In this document: in pieces, positions 52,383 to 60,505 of the stretch | How positions within the stretch are numbered: the stretch's first letter is position 1 | How the letters are laid out: the number at the start of each line of letters is the position of its first letter | From: Gillisella terrae | Lineage (GTDB): Bacteria; Pseudomonadota; Alphaproteobacteria; Rhizobiales; Rhizobiaceae | DNA: 64,000 bases | Reading direction: 5' to 3' | Assembly: GCF_004801395.1 (NCBI RefSeq) | Contig: NZ_SSOA01000006.1 | Span: 124,001-188,000 of the forward strand | Program-made: the position numbers and the translations under genes | The notes under the pieces: model-generated | Told to the model about the DNA's origin: nothing | Seen by the model: the letters and a program-made list of their open reading frames with translations, nothing else | Databases searched by the model: none

Positions 52383-54266
52383 TTGGATCTCTATTTCGCA
52401 CAATTCCTGACCGGACTTGCGAATGCCGCATCGCTGTTTCTGGTTGCCAGCGGCCTATCGCTGATTTTTGGCGTGACCCGCATTGTCAATTTTGCCCATG
52501 CCGCTTTCTACATGCTCGGGGCCTATCTGGCTTATAGCCTGACAACCCGCTGGGAAAGCGCGCTTGGCTTTTGGGCAGCGCTGTTGGTTGCCGCTGCTAT
52601 TGTGGCCGCAGTTGGAACGGTGATCGAGATTCTGCTGCTCCGGCGCATCTATCATGCACCGGAATTGTTGCAGCTTTTGGCAACCTTTGGTGTGACGCTG
52701 ATCATCGAAGATCTGGTTCGGCTGATCTGGGGGCCGGAAGATCTGGTGGGGCCACGGGCTCCCGGCCTTGAAGGCGCATTCACCATATTTGGGCATCAGC
52801 TACCGATTTATGATTTTGTGCTGATCGGTCTGGGGCCTGCCGTACTGGCCGGTTTGTGGCTACTGCTCAATCGTACCCGCTGGGGCACACTGGTGCGCGC
52901 CGCAACCCAGGACCGAGATATGGTCAATGCCTTGGGCGTTAATCAAAAATGGCTGTTTACCAGTGTTTTTGCGCTGGGTGTTTTTCTGGCCGCCTTTGGC
53001 GGCGGCCTGCAAATCCCGCGCGATGCGGTCAGCCACTTTATGGATCTCTCGGTGATCACGGAGGTTTTCGTGGTTGTCGTGATTGGCGGGCTTGGCAGCA
53101 TCCCCGGCGCGTTTTTGGCAGCCGTGATTGTGTCTGAGCTGAACGCCTTTGGCATTCTGGTGTTGCCGGGTATTTCGCTGGTGTTGATTTTCATTGTCAT
53201 GGCGGTGGTGCTGGTGGTGCGCCCCTTCGGCCTGCTGGGCAAGCCCATGCCCAAATCGCGCACCAATCTGGTGACATCCGCAGTCTGGAAGCCGCTTGGT
53301 AATGCTGCGCGGCTTGCCGCTTTGGTGTTTGCGATTGCCATGGTGTTTTTGCCTTGGGTGTTGGGCAGCTATGGCATTGGCGTGGCTGCCGAAGTGATGA
53401 TTGCCGTGACCTTTGCCATCAGCTTGCAATTTTTGATGTCGGTGGGTGGGCTGGATTCCTTTGGTCACGCCGCAGGCTTGGGGCTTGGTGCCTATGGCGC
53501 TGCCCTGTCGGTCCAGTATTTTGCCTTGCCGATGGAATTGGCATTGATCGCTGGACCAATTCTTGCCGTTTTGGTCTCAGCCATCGCAGGTTGGTTTTGT
53601 GTTCGGCTTTCCAATATCTATTTCGCCATGCTGACATTGGCATTTGCGCAGATTGTCTGGTCCATTGCCTTCCAATGGGTGGAGGTGACCGGCGGCGACA
53701 ATGGCATTATCGGCGTGTGGCCATCCGCCTGGGCCAGCAGCGCGCAAGCCTTTTATTGGCTGACGCTGGCAGCCGCCGTGATCACTATTGTCGTCTTTCG
53801 CCACCTCACCTTTTCGCCCTTTGGCTATGCGTTGCGGGCGCTGAAAGATTCCCCCATGCGGTCGGCATCCGTGGGTCTTTCGCAGCAAAAAGTGCAGCAT
53901 CTGGCCTTCACCATCAGCGCCTTCTTTGCCGGATTGGCCGGTGCTCTACTCGCCTTTCAAAAGGGCAGCGTTTTTCCCGACAGTCTTGGCATTTCCACCT
54001 CAATTGACGCCTTGGTCATGGTGCTGCTGGGCGGTTTTGGAACGGTGTCGGGCAGCGTTGTCGGCGCGGTGGTGTACAAAACCGCATCCATCTGGCTGAT
54101 GAGCAACACAGATTATCCGCGTCTGATCCTCGGCGCGCTGATTATCACGCTGGTCATTGTTTTCCCCGAGGGCATTGTCGGCACAGGCGCACGCCTGATC
54201 CGCTGGTGGCAAGCGAGAATGGCCATGGACAGGAGCGTTCTTCAGCCCAAAGGAGAGGTCGCATGA
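52383..54266 (+). CDS. Fused LivH-LivM branched-chain-type ABC permease
   Basis: A 627-aa protein joining both permeases of a HAAT transporter. The N-terminal half (to about residue 290) is LivH-like (ASGLSLIFGVTRIVNFAHAAFYMLGAY), and the C-terminal half is LivM-like (GGLDSFGHAAGLGLGAYGA; VLLGGFGTVSGSVVG). The preferred start is the TTG at 52383, because GGGGAAGGA lies 7 nt upstream and LivH proteins begin this way; the ATG at 52320 is in frame but has a poor ribosome-binding site. Overlaps the LivG gene by 4 bp. Such fusions are known but uncommon. Confidence 0.85.
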   Translation: MDLYFAQFLTGLANAASLFLVASGLSLIFGVTRIVNFAHAAFYMLGAYLAYSLTTRWESALGFWAALLVAAAIVAAVGTVIEILLLRRIYHAPELLQLLATFGVTLIIEDLVRLIWGPEDLVGPRAPGLEGAFTIFGHQLPIYDFVLIGLGPAVLAGLWLLLNRTRWGTLVRAATQDRDMVNALGVNQKWLFTSVFALGVFLAAFGGGLQIPRDAVSHFMDLSVITEVFVVVVIGGLGSIPGAFLAAVIVSELNAFGILVLPGISLVLIFIVMAVVLVVRPFGLLGKPMPKSRTNLVTSAVWKPLGNAARLAALVFAIAMVFLPWVLGSYGIGVAAEVMIAVTFAISLQFLMSVGGLDSFGHAAGLGLGAYGAALSVQYFALPMELALIAGPILAVLVSAIAGWFCVRLSNIYFAMLTLAFAQIVWSIAFQWVEVTGGDNGIIGVWPSAWASSAQAFYWLTLAAAVITIVVFRHLTFSPFGYALRALKDSPMRSASVGLSQQKVQHLAFTISAFFAGLAGALLAFQKGSVFPDSLGISTSIDALVMVLLGGFGTVSGSVVGAVVYKTASIWLMSNTDYPRLILGALIITLVIVFPEGIVGTGARLIRWWQARMAMDRSVLQPKGEVA

Positions 54267-55051
54267 GCAGGCTAGCCCCCCTTCTTTCTGTCGAAGACTT
54301 GAGCAAAAACTATCAAGGTGTTCATGCCGTGCGCAGCGTATCATTTCAGGTTCAGCGCGGCGAATTGCTGGCCATGATTGGTCCCAATGGAGCGGGAAAA
54401 AGCAGCTGTTTCAATATGATGAATGGTCAGATCCGCCCCAGTTCCGGGCGCGTGATGATCGAGGGTGTCGATACGACGCGCTATTCTCCGCAGAAAATCT
54501 TTTGCCTTGGCGTTGGCCGCACATTTCAGATTGCCGAGACCTACCTTTCAATGACGGTGCTTGAAAATGTGCAAATGGTGCTGCAATCCTGTCATAAGGG
54601 TGCCTTGAGCCTCTCGGCCTTTTTCGGTCGGCTTGGGACGCTCTACCGCGACGATGCCATGGCGCTTTTGGCCTTGATCGGTCTTGATAACCAGGCTGAT
54701 CGACTCTGTCGCGAACTGCCTTATGGTGATGTGAAGCGGTTGGAACTGGCCATTGCCCTGGCTGGCGAGCCAAAACTGCTGCTGATGGATGAGCCAGCCG
54801 CAGGCATGGCCGCCAAAGAGCGTGTGGCATTGATGGAGCTGACGGCAAAGGTTGTGCGTGAGCGACAGATCGGCGTGCTGTTTACCGAGCATGATATGGA
54901 CATTGTGTTTGAACATGCGACCCGTGTGATCGTGCTTAACCGCGGCGAAATTATTGCCACCGGCACGCCCGATGCCGTGCGGGCCGATCCGCAGGTGCAA
55001 GCGGTCTATCTCGGCTCTGGAGCCTTGTATTCCCATGGAGAGGCGCATTGA
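54263..55051 (+). CDS. ABC transporter ATPase, LivG type
   Basis: A 262-aa ATPase with Walker A GPNGAGKSS, Walker B LLLMDEPAAGM and the LivG-type H-loop TEHDMDIVFEHA. The usual LSGG signature is replaced by the ELPYGDVKRLELA form found in this branch. The ATG at 54263 overlaps the permease stop. It pairs with the LivF-type protein encoded next. Confidence 0.87.
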   Translation: MSRLAPLLSVEDLSKNYQGVHAVRSVSFQVQRGELLAMIGPNGAGKSSCFNMMNGQIRPSSGRVMIEGVDTTRYSPQKIFCLGVGRTFQIAETYLSMTVLENVQMVLQSCHKGALSLSAFFGRLGTLYRDDAMALLALIGLDNQADRLCRELPYGDVKRLELAIALAGEPKLLLMDEPAAGMAAKERVALMELTAKVVRERQIGVLFTEHDMDIVFEHATRVIVLNRGEIIATGTPDAVRADPQVQAVYLGSGALYSHGEAH

Positions 55052-55752
55052 TGCTCAGTATTTCCGGGTTAAACAGCTGGTACGGTCCGGCCCATATTCT
55101 CTTTGGCGTGGATCTTGAGGTAAGCGCTGGCGAAGTTGTTGCCCTGCTTGGCCGCAATGGCGCTGGCAAATCCACCACCTTTAAATCTATCATTGGTCTT
55201 TTGGCCCGCAGAACCGGCACAATCCGCTTTCAAAACGATGACATCACCGCCCTGCAACCCTTTGAAATTGCGCGCAAAGGGCTTGGCTATGTGCCGGAAG
55301 AGCGCCGGATTTTTACCGAACTCACCGTCGAGGAAAATCTGGAAGTGGGCCGCCAGCCAGCCCGTGGTCAAAATGCAATTTGGACGCCAGAGCGGATTTA
55401 CGAGATTTTTCCCAACCTCGCTGAAATGCGCAAACGCCCCGGCGGTGCCATGAGCGGCGGTGAACAGCAAATGCTGACCATTGCCCGCACCTTGATGGGC
55501 AATCCTTATCTGGTGCTGCTTGATGAGCCATCGGAAGGCATTTCACCAAAGATTGTCGAGCAAATGGCGCAGGCCATCACCATCATGAAGCAATCCGGCA
55601 TTTCCGTTCTTTTGTCTGAGCAGAACCTGCCGTTTGCCCGCCTGATCTCTGACCGTGCCTATGTGCTGGAAAACGGCACAGTGCAATTTTCAGGCACGAT
55701 CAAGGAACTCACCGAGCGCGATGATATTCGCAAGGCCTATCTCGCTCTTTAG
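55051..55752 (+). CDS. ABC transporter ATPase, LivF type
   Basis: A 233-aa ATPase with Walker A GRNGAGKST, signature MSGGEQQML, Walker B LVLLDEPSEGIS and SEQNLPFA at the H-loop position (Gln in place of His, the norm in LivF). The ATG at 55051 shares its A with the LivG TGA stop. It closes the transporter operon; the RIME/MITE composite repeat starts 27 bp later. Confidence 0.87.
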   Translation: MLSISGLNSWYGPAHILFGVDLEVSAGEVVALLGRNGAGKSTTFKSIIGLLARRTGTIRFQNDDITALQPFEIARKGLGYVPEERRIFTELTVEENLEVGRQPARGQNAIWTPERIYEIFPNLAEMRKRPGGAMSGGEQQMLTIARTLMGNPYLVLLDEPSEGISPKIVEQMAQAITIMKQSGISVLLSEQNLPFARLISDRAYVLENGTVQFSGTIKELTERDDIRKAYLAL

Positions 55753-55779
55753 AAAGGCTAACAGGGGCGTGCGCTATAA

Positions 55780-56145
55780 TTAGAGTCTGTCAGGTTCAGA
55801 TTGAACCATAGTACCCGACACAAAGGCCTTTATGTGCCGTTTACCCCCCTCTGGCTTGCCAGCCATCTCCCCCACAAGGAGGGAGATCGGATAGGCGCTC
55901 CCGCTCGTTTTTAACAATGAACCTGTGATCTCCGACACATAGGACGTATGCTGTTGAGCAATAGGGTTGCTTTTTGTCGATCTCCCTCCTTGTGGGGGAG
56001 ATGCCCGGCAGGGCAGAGGGGGGTGAGCTATACGGTAAAACCTATGCGTCGTGTACTGTGAGATTGAACCAGACAGCCTCTAAGATTTTTTGTTTTCGTT
56101 TGTCTTTACGGGAAAACCGGATTCCACTTTTCCCTGACAAACTCT
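55780..56145. repeat. RIME1-like repeat interrupted by a MITE
   Basis: The outer parts (55780-55806 and 56061-56145) join to a sequence matching the intact copy at 5551-5655 apart from a few base changes. The join is interrupted by the 254-bp element at 55807-56060 plus a 9-bp duplication. No gene lies in the 412-bp gap 55753-56164. Confidence 0.85.
55807..56060. mobile_element. MITE-like element inserted in a RIME1-like repeat
   Basis: A 254-bp non-coding element. Terminal inverted repeats are CATAGTACCCGACACAAAGG on the left and CACAGTACACGACGCATAGG (right end reversed). The target duplication AGATTGAAC (55798-55806, 56061-56069) flanks it. The inside carries the palindromic pair CATCTCCCCCACAAGGAGG/CCTCCTTGTGGGGGAGATG, common in rhizobial intergenic DNA. 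Its ends match those of the element at 9912-10151, while its inner palindrome differs. Confidence 0.85.
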
Positions 56146-56164
56146 TGCGCACGCCCATGTAAGT

Positions 56165-57682
56165 CTATGTCACTTGCAGGAAAAATTCATCCGGACTGTC
56201 CACTTCGATCAACCGTTTGCGATCAATCATCCAGAACCGATTGGCAACGGCGTGAACAAAATATCGATCATGCGACACAAGCAAGCAACTGGCCTCTTTG
56301 TCGCGCAATTCCTGCTCCAGCGCCTCCTGCCCTTCAATATCGAGATGGTTTGTCGGCTCATCCAGAACGAAAAAATTGGGGTCCGCCAAGCGCAATATCA
56401 GCATGGCCAGCCGGGCTTTCTGCCCACCCGACAAGCGTTCAACGGGGCGAGATTGCATGTCAAGGTTTATGCCAGCACCGGCAAGCAAGGTTCTCGCCTT
56501 TTGATCACCAATGTCGAAACGGCTGATAATCGCTTCCATCGGCGTGTCACGGCCTCGCAGATTGTTCAAGCCCTGATCAATCGCACCCAGCACCACGGAT
56601 GGTGTGGCTTTTATGCCCGGGTCTTGATGGTCCGGCCGCTCAATCGCGCCCCGTAAGAGATTGATGAAGCTGGATTTTCCGACGCCATTGCCGCCCAGCA
56701 AAATAATCCGGTCGCCTTGGCGGATAAATTGCTGACCGGTTTTGAAGAGCAAACGTCCATCAGGGGTGCAGACCTCCACGTTGTCTAACGTCACCAGAAC
56801 TTTCGCATGGGTTCCGCTATTGGTAAGCCTGATGGTGCCGGCAGAACGCTCCTGATAAGCAGGCTTTGCCGTGCTCTCAAGCTTATCGGCCCGCTCCTTC
56901 AACTGTTTGGTTTTGACAACCAGCAAGTCGCTACCAGAGTTGATGCCAATATTTTTAAGCTTCGCGGCCTGCCGACGCAGTTGATCCGCCGTTTTCATAT
57001 CGCGCTCAAACTGCTTTGCATCAGAGGCGTCCATGCGTGCAAGCTCGCTGCGCGCGCGCGAATAGGGCAGCGAAAACAAAGGGCTTTGTCGCTCCCGCAG
57101 GAACAGCGTTTTGTTGGTCACCGCGTCCAGAAAGGCGCGGTCATGACTGGCGATGATGACAGGAACGTCCCGCTGCAACGCATTGAGCCAGTTTTCCAGC
57201 GCCGCGATCTTGCCAAGATCAAGGTGGTTTGTTGGCTCATCCAGCAGCAGCACATCTGGCTCGGTAACCCAAACATGGGCCAGCATCATCATTCTTTGCC
57301 AGCCACCACTGAGCGCCATCACCTGTTGGCCCCGAAGCGCCTCTGGCACATCCAGCATATCCAGCACAATGTCCACCCGCCAGCTTTCTGTCTCTATCTG
57401 CTCCGGGGAAAGGGCCGAAAGCACCGCCTCATAAAAGGACAGAGAGTGGAGGGCTGAAGGCACATTTTGTTCAACATAACCAACAAGAAGCCCACGGGTC
57501 TTGGTAATTTCACCCTCGCTTGGCTCAACCGTGCCCGCAATACATTGCAGAAGCGTAGACTTTCCACGCCCATTGGCGGCCACGAGCCCAATACGGTCCC
57601 CGGCATTGACGGTGAAATTGAGGGTCGAAAACAAAGGTTGAGCGCGCACCACGCCAAGATTACGAATATTGATCAGCGACAT
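56165..57682 (-). CDS. ABC-F family ATPase
   Basis: A 505-aa soluble ABC-F protein with two nucleotide-binding domains and no membrane part. Walker A AANGRGKST and GGNGVGKSS; signatures LSGGWQRMM and LSGGQKARL; two copies of DEPTNHLD. A charged linker (about residues 215-285) lies between the domains. ABC-F proteins act on ribosomes, in translation or drug protection. The ATG at 57682 (MSLINIRNLG) begins the domain; an upstream extension to 57745 is unlikely to be translated. Closest housekeeping relatives are Uup/YheS types. Confidence 0.85.
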   Translation of the reverse strand: MSLINIRNLGVVRAQPLFSTLNFTVNAGDRIGLVAANGRGKSTLLQCIAGTVEPSEGEITKTRGLLVGYVEQNVPSALHSLSFYEAVLSALSPEQIETESWRVDIVLDMLDVPEALRGQQVMALSGGWQRMMMLAHVWVTEPDVLLLDEPTNHLDLGKIAALENWLNALQRDVPVIIASHDRAFLDAVTNKTLFLRERQSPLFSLPYSRARSELARMDASDAKQFERDMKTADQLRRQAAKLKNIGINSGSDLLVVKTKQLKERADKLESTAKPAYQERSAGTIRLTNSGTHAKVLVTLDNVEVCTPDGRLLFKTGQQFIRQGDRIILLGGNGVGKSSFINLLRGAIERPDHQDPGIKATPSVVLGAIDQGLNNLRGRDTPMEAIISRFDIGDQKARTLLAGAGINLDMQSRPVERLSGGQKARLAMLILRLADPNFFVLDEPTNHLDIEGQEALEQELRDKEASCLLVSHDRYFVHAVANRFWMIDRKRLIEVDSPDEFFLQVT

Positions 57683-58234
57683 TTTGGTCTCGAATGATGT
57701 CCGCATCACTGCTGCGCCCATGGCAAAGCCAAGGCACGACGACAATCAAATGCGGTGAAAACACATTGCCAGCGTCTCAAGCTCAATAGCTTAAGCGCCA
57801 GCGCCATAAAGGGCGGACCAGTAACGTCTTAAACGAGATTTGGTCAGCCCTGCAAACGCATCTGCAGGGCGTTGACGGGGCCACGTTGCTGGTAGAACCG
57901 GCAATAAAAATTATACACGTGACCCTCCTTTCTCTCAATTGGTTGCACGAAGATCTTAGCGTCGTGATTTTTGGGTTGCAAGGATTTTTAGATGCAATGG
58001 CAGCAATCATACCAAGATTGCCCGGACAAGATACCCCCTTGGGTGACGAAGCTTGCGCGATGAAGCTTGAACGAGATCATCGCGTAGGCGCCGCTATGCA
58101 TATGTTGCATAGCGGGCGTGAGGTCTTGTGCCTTATCAACAAAGGCATGAGAGCCTATATTCCAATCATCGAAACGACGTTGGAACTGAAGCAAAGTTGC
58201 TGGCGTCACAGAGGACCTTGAAAAGGGGATCATT
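57683..58234. promoter_or_regulatory. Divergent intergenic region, ABC-F versus DUF1127
   Basis: In this 552-bp region I see no convincing gene. An 8-bp hairpin (GCCCTGCA 57847-57854 with TGCAGGGC 57863-57870) lies in the ABC-F leader. Open frames on both strands (for example 57886-58221) have no recognisable protein features. Confidence 0.45.
58182..58207 (+). promoter_or_regulatory. Near-consensus EcfG-type promoter upstream of DUF1127
   Basis: GGAAC at 58182-58186, 17-bp spacer, then CGTC where CGTT is ideal. It would start RNA about 20 nt before the DUF1127 ATG. A stress-sigma promoter would fit known regulation of such genes, but one base deviates. Confidence 0.35.
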
Positions 58235-58381
58235 ATGAACGTAGCTCGCTCTTTCAATACATGGCGTAAATATCGTCAGACCGTTACCGAACTGGACCGT
58301 ATGAGCTCTCGTGAGCTTCAGGATCTCGGCATCAACCGCGCCGACATCCGCAGCGTCGCCCGCGCATCGGTCGCTCGTTAA
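58235..58381 (+). CDS. DUF1127 small arginine-rich protein
   Basis: A 48-aa basic protein (MNVARSFNTWRKYRQ...). The DUF1127 core ELDRMSSRELQDLGINRADI occupies residues 19-38. Members bind RNA and affect sRNA and mRNA turnover in alphaproteobacteria; CcaF1 of Rhodobacter is the best-studied and is co-transcribed with CcsR sRNAs. Here a terminator follows and then two cuckoo/CcsR-like sRNAs, the same arrangement. It is preceded by AAAAGGGGA as ribosome-binding site. Too short for most gene finders. Confidence 0.9.
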   Translation: MNVARSFNTWRKYRQTVTELDRMSSRELQDLGINRADIRSVARASVAR

Positions 58382-58411
58382 ACCCTGACGTCATAAATAA
58401 TCGATGATCGC

Positions 58412-58439
58412 AACGCCCGCCGGTAACGCGGGCGTTTTT
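58412..58439 (+). terminator. Rho-independent terminator after DUF1127
   Basis: Stem AACGCCCGC (58412-58420) with GCGGGCGTT (58428-58436), 7-nt loop, then TTT. Read-through would extend transcription into the sRNA array. Confidence 0.85.
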
Positions 58440-58555
58440 GCGTTTTCTCTACGGAGAGGGCGTGACGGTGACGGAATACGGAGATGCTTCATTTTTGCAT
58501 ATCTGCACTGCAACAAAGTCTATTTTCTGAGCTGAAAAATAGGCTATCTTCAATT

Positions 58556-58632
58556 TCAACGAAGCGATGCTCCTCCTCCCGCAAAGCTTCGGTTTCAGAC
58601 GGCCCACTCCTCCTCCCTACGGGCGTCTGATG
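58556..58632 (+). ncRNA. Cuckoo/CcsR-like sRNA, first copy
   Basis: Two stem-loops each expose CCTCCTCCC. Hairpin 1: CGAAGC (58560-58565)/GCTTCG (58586-58591) with the motif at 58572-58580. Hairpin 2: CAGACG (58596-58601)/CGTCTG (58624-58629) with the motif at 58609-58617. The sequence is complementary to Shine-Dalgarno GGGAGGAGG. Two such loops per RNA define the cuckoo family. Ends are approximate; a promoter or processing site upstream (58441-58555) was not located. Confidence 0.8.
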
Positions 58633-58714
58633 GAGCAACAGCACTCCTCCTCCCAGCTGTTGTTCGTTGTTTTCGAAAAGCCTGCCGCACCTCCTCCCGC
58701 GGCAGGCTTTTTCG
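58633..58714 (+). ncRNA. Cuckoo/CcsR-like sRNA, second copy
   Basis: Hairpin 3: CAACAGC (58636-58642)/GCTGTTG (58656-58662), motif at 58646-58654. Hairpin 4: CCTGCCGC (58681-58688)/GCGGCAGG (58699-58706), motif at 58690-58698. Stem sequences differ between hairpins while the loop motif is invariant, showing that pairing and the loop are what is conserved. Hairpin 4 also ends in a T-run and serves as terminator. Confidence 0.8.
58677..58712 (+). terminator. Terminator formed by the last sRNA hairpin
   Basis: AAAAGCCTGCCGC (58677-58689 region) pairs with GCGGCAGGCTTTT (58699-58711), and T residues continue to 58712. It carries CCTCCTCCC in its loop. Confidence 0.85.
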
Positions 58715-58788
58715 TTTTCAGAACCAAGCCGTTCAAACATTCATCTTGCACCGCGTTTTTTCTCTCCATTCGGTGCCAGACCGGAAAA

Positions 58789-58875
58789 GTGGCGCACAAA
58801 GGACGCTGTAACACTTTTAATCTGCTGCATAATTTTCTCCTTAAGTCGATTCCGATTTAAGGAATTATGCAGTAG
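58789..58875. repeat. RIME2-like repeat, copy B (left arm missing)
   Basis: From GTGGCGCACAAAGGACGCTGTAACAC through CTGCATAATT...AATTATGCAGTA it matches the copy at 38947-39053. The TTACAGC...GTGCGCC left arm is absent. The last codons and stop of the TonB-C-like gene lie in its end. Confidence 0.75.
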
Positions 58876-59293
58876 AGTTTCCACTCACGTCCGCCTGAAT
58901 GGGTAGGCCCGAGGGAGGGAAATTGAAAACAATCGTACCCTTCAAGCGAAACTGGACAATACGTGACTCGCACCTCAAAAGCGCTCTCAGCGCGGCATTC
59001 GCAAAGGCGGTATCGATCGCATCTTGACCACTTTCAATGATCTTTGGCTTCTCGGCGAAAGACCCGTCCGCGGCAAATGTAACCGACACCTGCGCGTTGT
59101 GTGTCGCTCCGGGCGGTGGAGAGAAGCAGGATAAAATCGTATCGCCCAATCGGCTGTCGATGGAGGCAGCACGCGCTGTAGAGATCGAAAAGGCGCAGAC
59201 GCCCAAAATTGTCAAAATCATAACAATCATGTCGATAAAGGTGCGGCGCTTTTGGATGACATGCTCGCGTCCAATGCCGTTGAGTTCCGCCAT
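58865..59293 (-). CDS. TonB/TolA C-terminal domain-like protein
   Basis: A 142-aa protein with an N-terminal transmembrane or signal anchor (about residues 18-42) and a periplasmic domain with the TonB_C/TolA pattern (VSVTFAADGSFAEKPKIIESGQ...AANAALRAL-like). A cysteine pair (about 55 and 114) could bridge. It lacks the Pro-rich spacer of true TonB, so it may be a stand-alone domain. Its last residues and TAA stop are supplied by the RIME2-like repeat. The start at 59293 is uncertain. Confidence 0.6.
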   Translation of the reverse strand: MAELNGIGREHVIQKRRTFIDMIVMILTILGVCAFSISTARAASIDSRLGDTILSCFSPPPGATHNAQVSVTFAADGSFAEKPKIIESGQDAIDTAFANAALRALLRCESRIVQFRLKGTIVFNFPPSGLPIQADVSGNSTA

Positions 59294-59565
59294 CGAAAAT
59301 GAAGAGGATGACAAACATCTCATGAGCAAAATCAACTTTCTGGAGAGCAGGAATATCCATCTCTCTTGATGATAGTGCTCAGAGGTTCGCGTGGCAAATC
59401 TCAGCCCCAACAGACACCAGTGCCATGATGAAGGAGCAGGACCGAGCCGGATGTGTCAAAGATATCTTACCTCATTGTCGTCCTTGTTCGCGTTCTATTT
59501 GATCGACGCGTGTATACCGCCCCAACTCCTTGGTTGAGGCGGGTGTCCATTTCTGTAACGCCTTA

Positions 59566-60432
59566 TCAGCCCAAGACGAAACGCGAGAATGCAAGCGCGT
59601 TTTTCGCGTCTTCATCCATCTTTGCGGCATCCGCGCCGCCGGTCAGATCGCGCCAGACCTTGATGTCTGAACCGATGGTGCCGCCGGTCTTGACAAAGGG
59701 TTCCATGACCACTGCGCCGGTGTAGTTGATGTCTCGCAATGCTGCGCCAATCTCATGCCATGGCATCCGGCCCTTGCCCGGCACACGTCGATTGCTCTCG
59801 CCGGTGTGAAAGTGGCCAAGGAGGGAGCCAGCTGTGCGAATGGCCTCGCCGAAGCTGTCTTCCTCAATGTTCATATGGAAGGTATCGAGCATAACCTTGA
59901 CGTTGGATTTGCCAACATCTTTTACGAAGGCAACCCCTTCTGCCGCGGTGTTGAGAACGTGGTTTTCGAAGCGGTTCAGCACTTCGATGCAAAGATTAAT
60001 TCCAAGATCATTGGCGAAATCCGCAATGTCGTGAATGCCTTCAACGCCGCGCGCGCGGTCACCTTCCTTGTCCACCGGTTGCGAATAATCGATTGGCCAA
60101 TAGGAGTGCAGCGCACCACCGATTGTATGGATATCGAGCTTGGCCACATTGGTCAGCGTCTTCTCAAAGAAAGCCTTGCCCGCGTCGCGGACAGCCTTAT
60201 CGGGTGAAGAGAGGTTTTTCGATTTTGACGGGCCGATACCGGCCGTCAGGATAATGCCGTTGTCGCGCGCACTTTGTTTGATCGTTGCGAGTTCAGCATC
60301 GCTATATTCGTTAATATGGTGGGCAGCGACTTCGATAATATCGAAGCCAAGCTTGGCGACTTTCTCGACATAGGGGCCGAACTTGGCGCTCCATTCATGT
60401 TCCCAATAGGAGTAATAGATTCCGTGTTTCAT
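59566..60432 (-). CDS. D-psicose (D-allulose) 3-epimerase
   Basis: A 288-aa TIM-barrel epimerase that interconverts D-fructose and D-psicose at C3. The four metal-binding and catalytic residues known from the A. tumefaciens enzyme fall at the same numbers: Glu150, Asp183, His209, Glu244. The start MKHGIYYSYW also agrees with that enzyme. The frame opens earlier (60489) but the ATG at 60432 is used. It is the last gene of the ketohexose cluster, followed by a GC-rich hairpin near 59517-59542. Probable role: feeding imported allulose or related ketoses into fructose metabolism. Confidence 0.93.
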   Translation of the reverse strand: MKHGIYYSYWEHEWSAKFGPYVEKVAKLGFDIIEVAAHHINEYSDAELATIKQSARDNGIILTAGIGPSKSKNLSSPDKAVRDAGKAFFEKTLTNVAKLDIHTIGGALHSYWPIDYSQPVDKEGDRARGVEGIHDIADFANDLGINLCIEVLNRFENHVLNTAAEGVAFVKDVGKSNVKVMLDTFHMNIEEDSFGEAIRTAGSLLGHFHTGESNRRVPGKGRMPWHEIGAALRDINYTGAVVMEPFVKTGGTIGSDIKVWRDLTGGADAAKMDEDAKNALAFSRFVLG

Positions 60433-60505
60433 ATCAGCCTCTTGATTTAGCCGTTTGATGTCTGTGTTGATGGTTGGATTGGTGTTCAAAGCCCTGCAAA
60501 ATGCG

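Noticed and set aside
55840-56010. Palindrome after the LivF gene as a simple transcription terminator
   Set aside because: It has matched terminal repeats and a 9-bp target duplication, so it is a mobile element; it may still stop transcripts by folding.
58066-58099. CTTGAA ... CTATGC as a heat-shock (RpoH) promoter for DUF1127
   Set aside because: The spacing (about 22 bp) is too long and the distance to the gene is large; the GGAAC site nearer the ATG is a better, though imperfect, candidate.
57886-58221. 111-codon open frame before DUF1127
   Set aside because: It starts at a TTG without a ribosome-binding site, has no recognisable domain, and overlaps equally open frames on the other strand.
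58556-58714. Repeated CCTCCTCCC units as a possible CRISPR-like array
   Set aside because: Repeats are only 9 bp, spacing is irregular, and each lies in the loop of its own perfect hairpin; an sRNA array explains them better.
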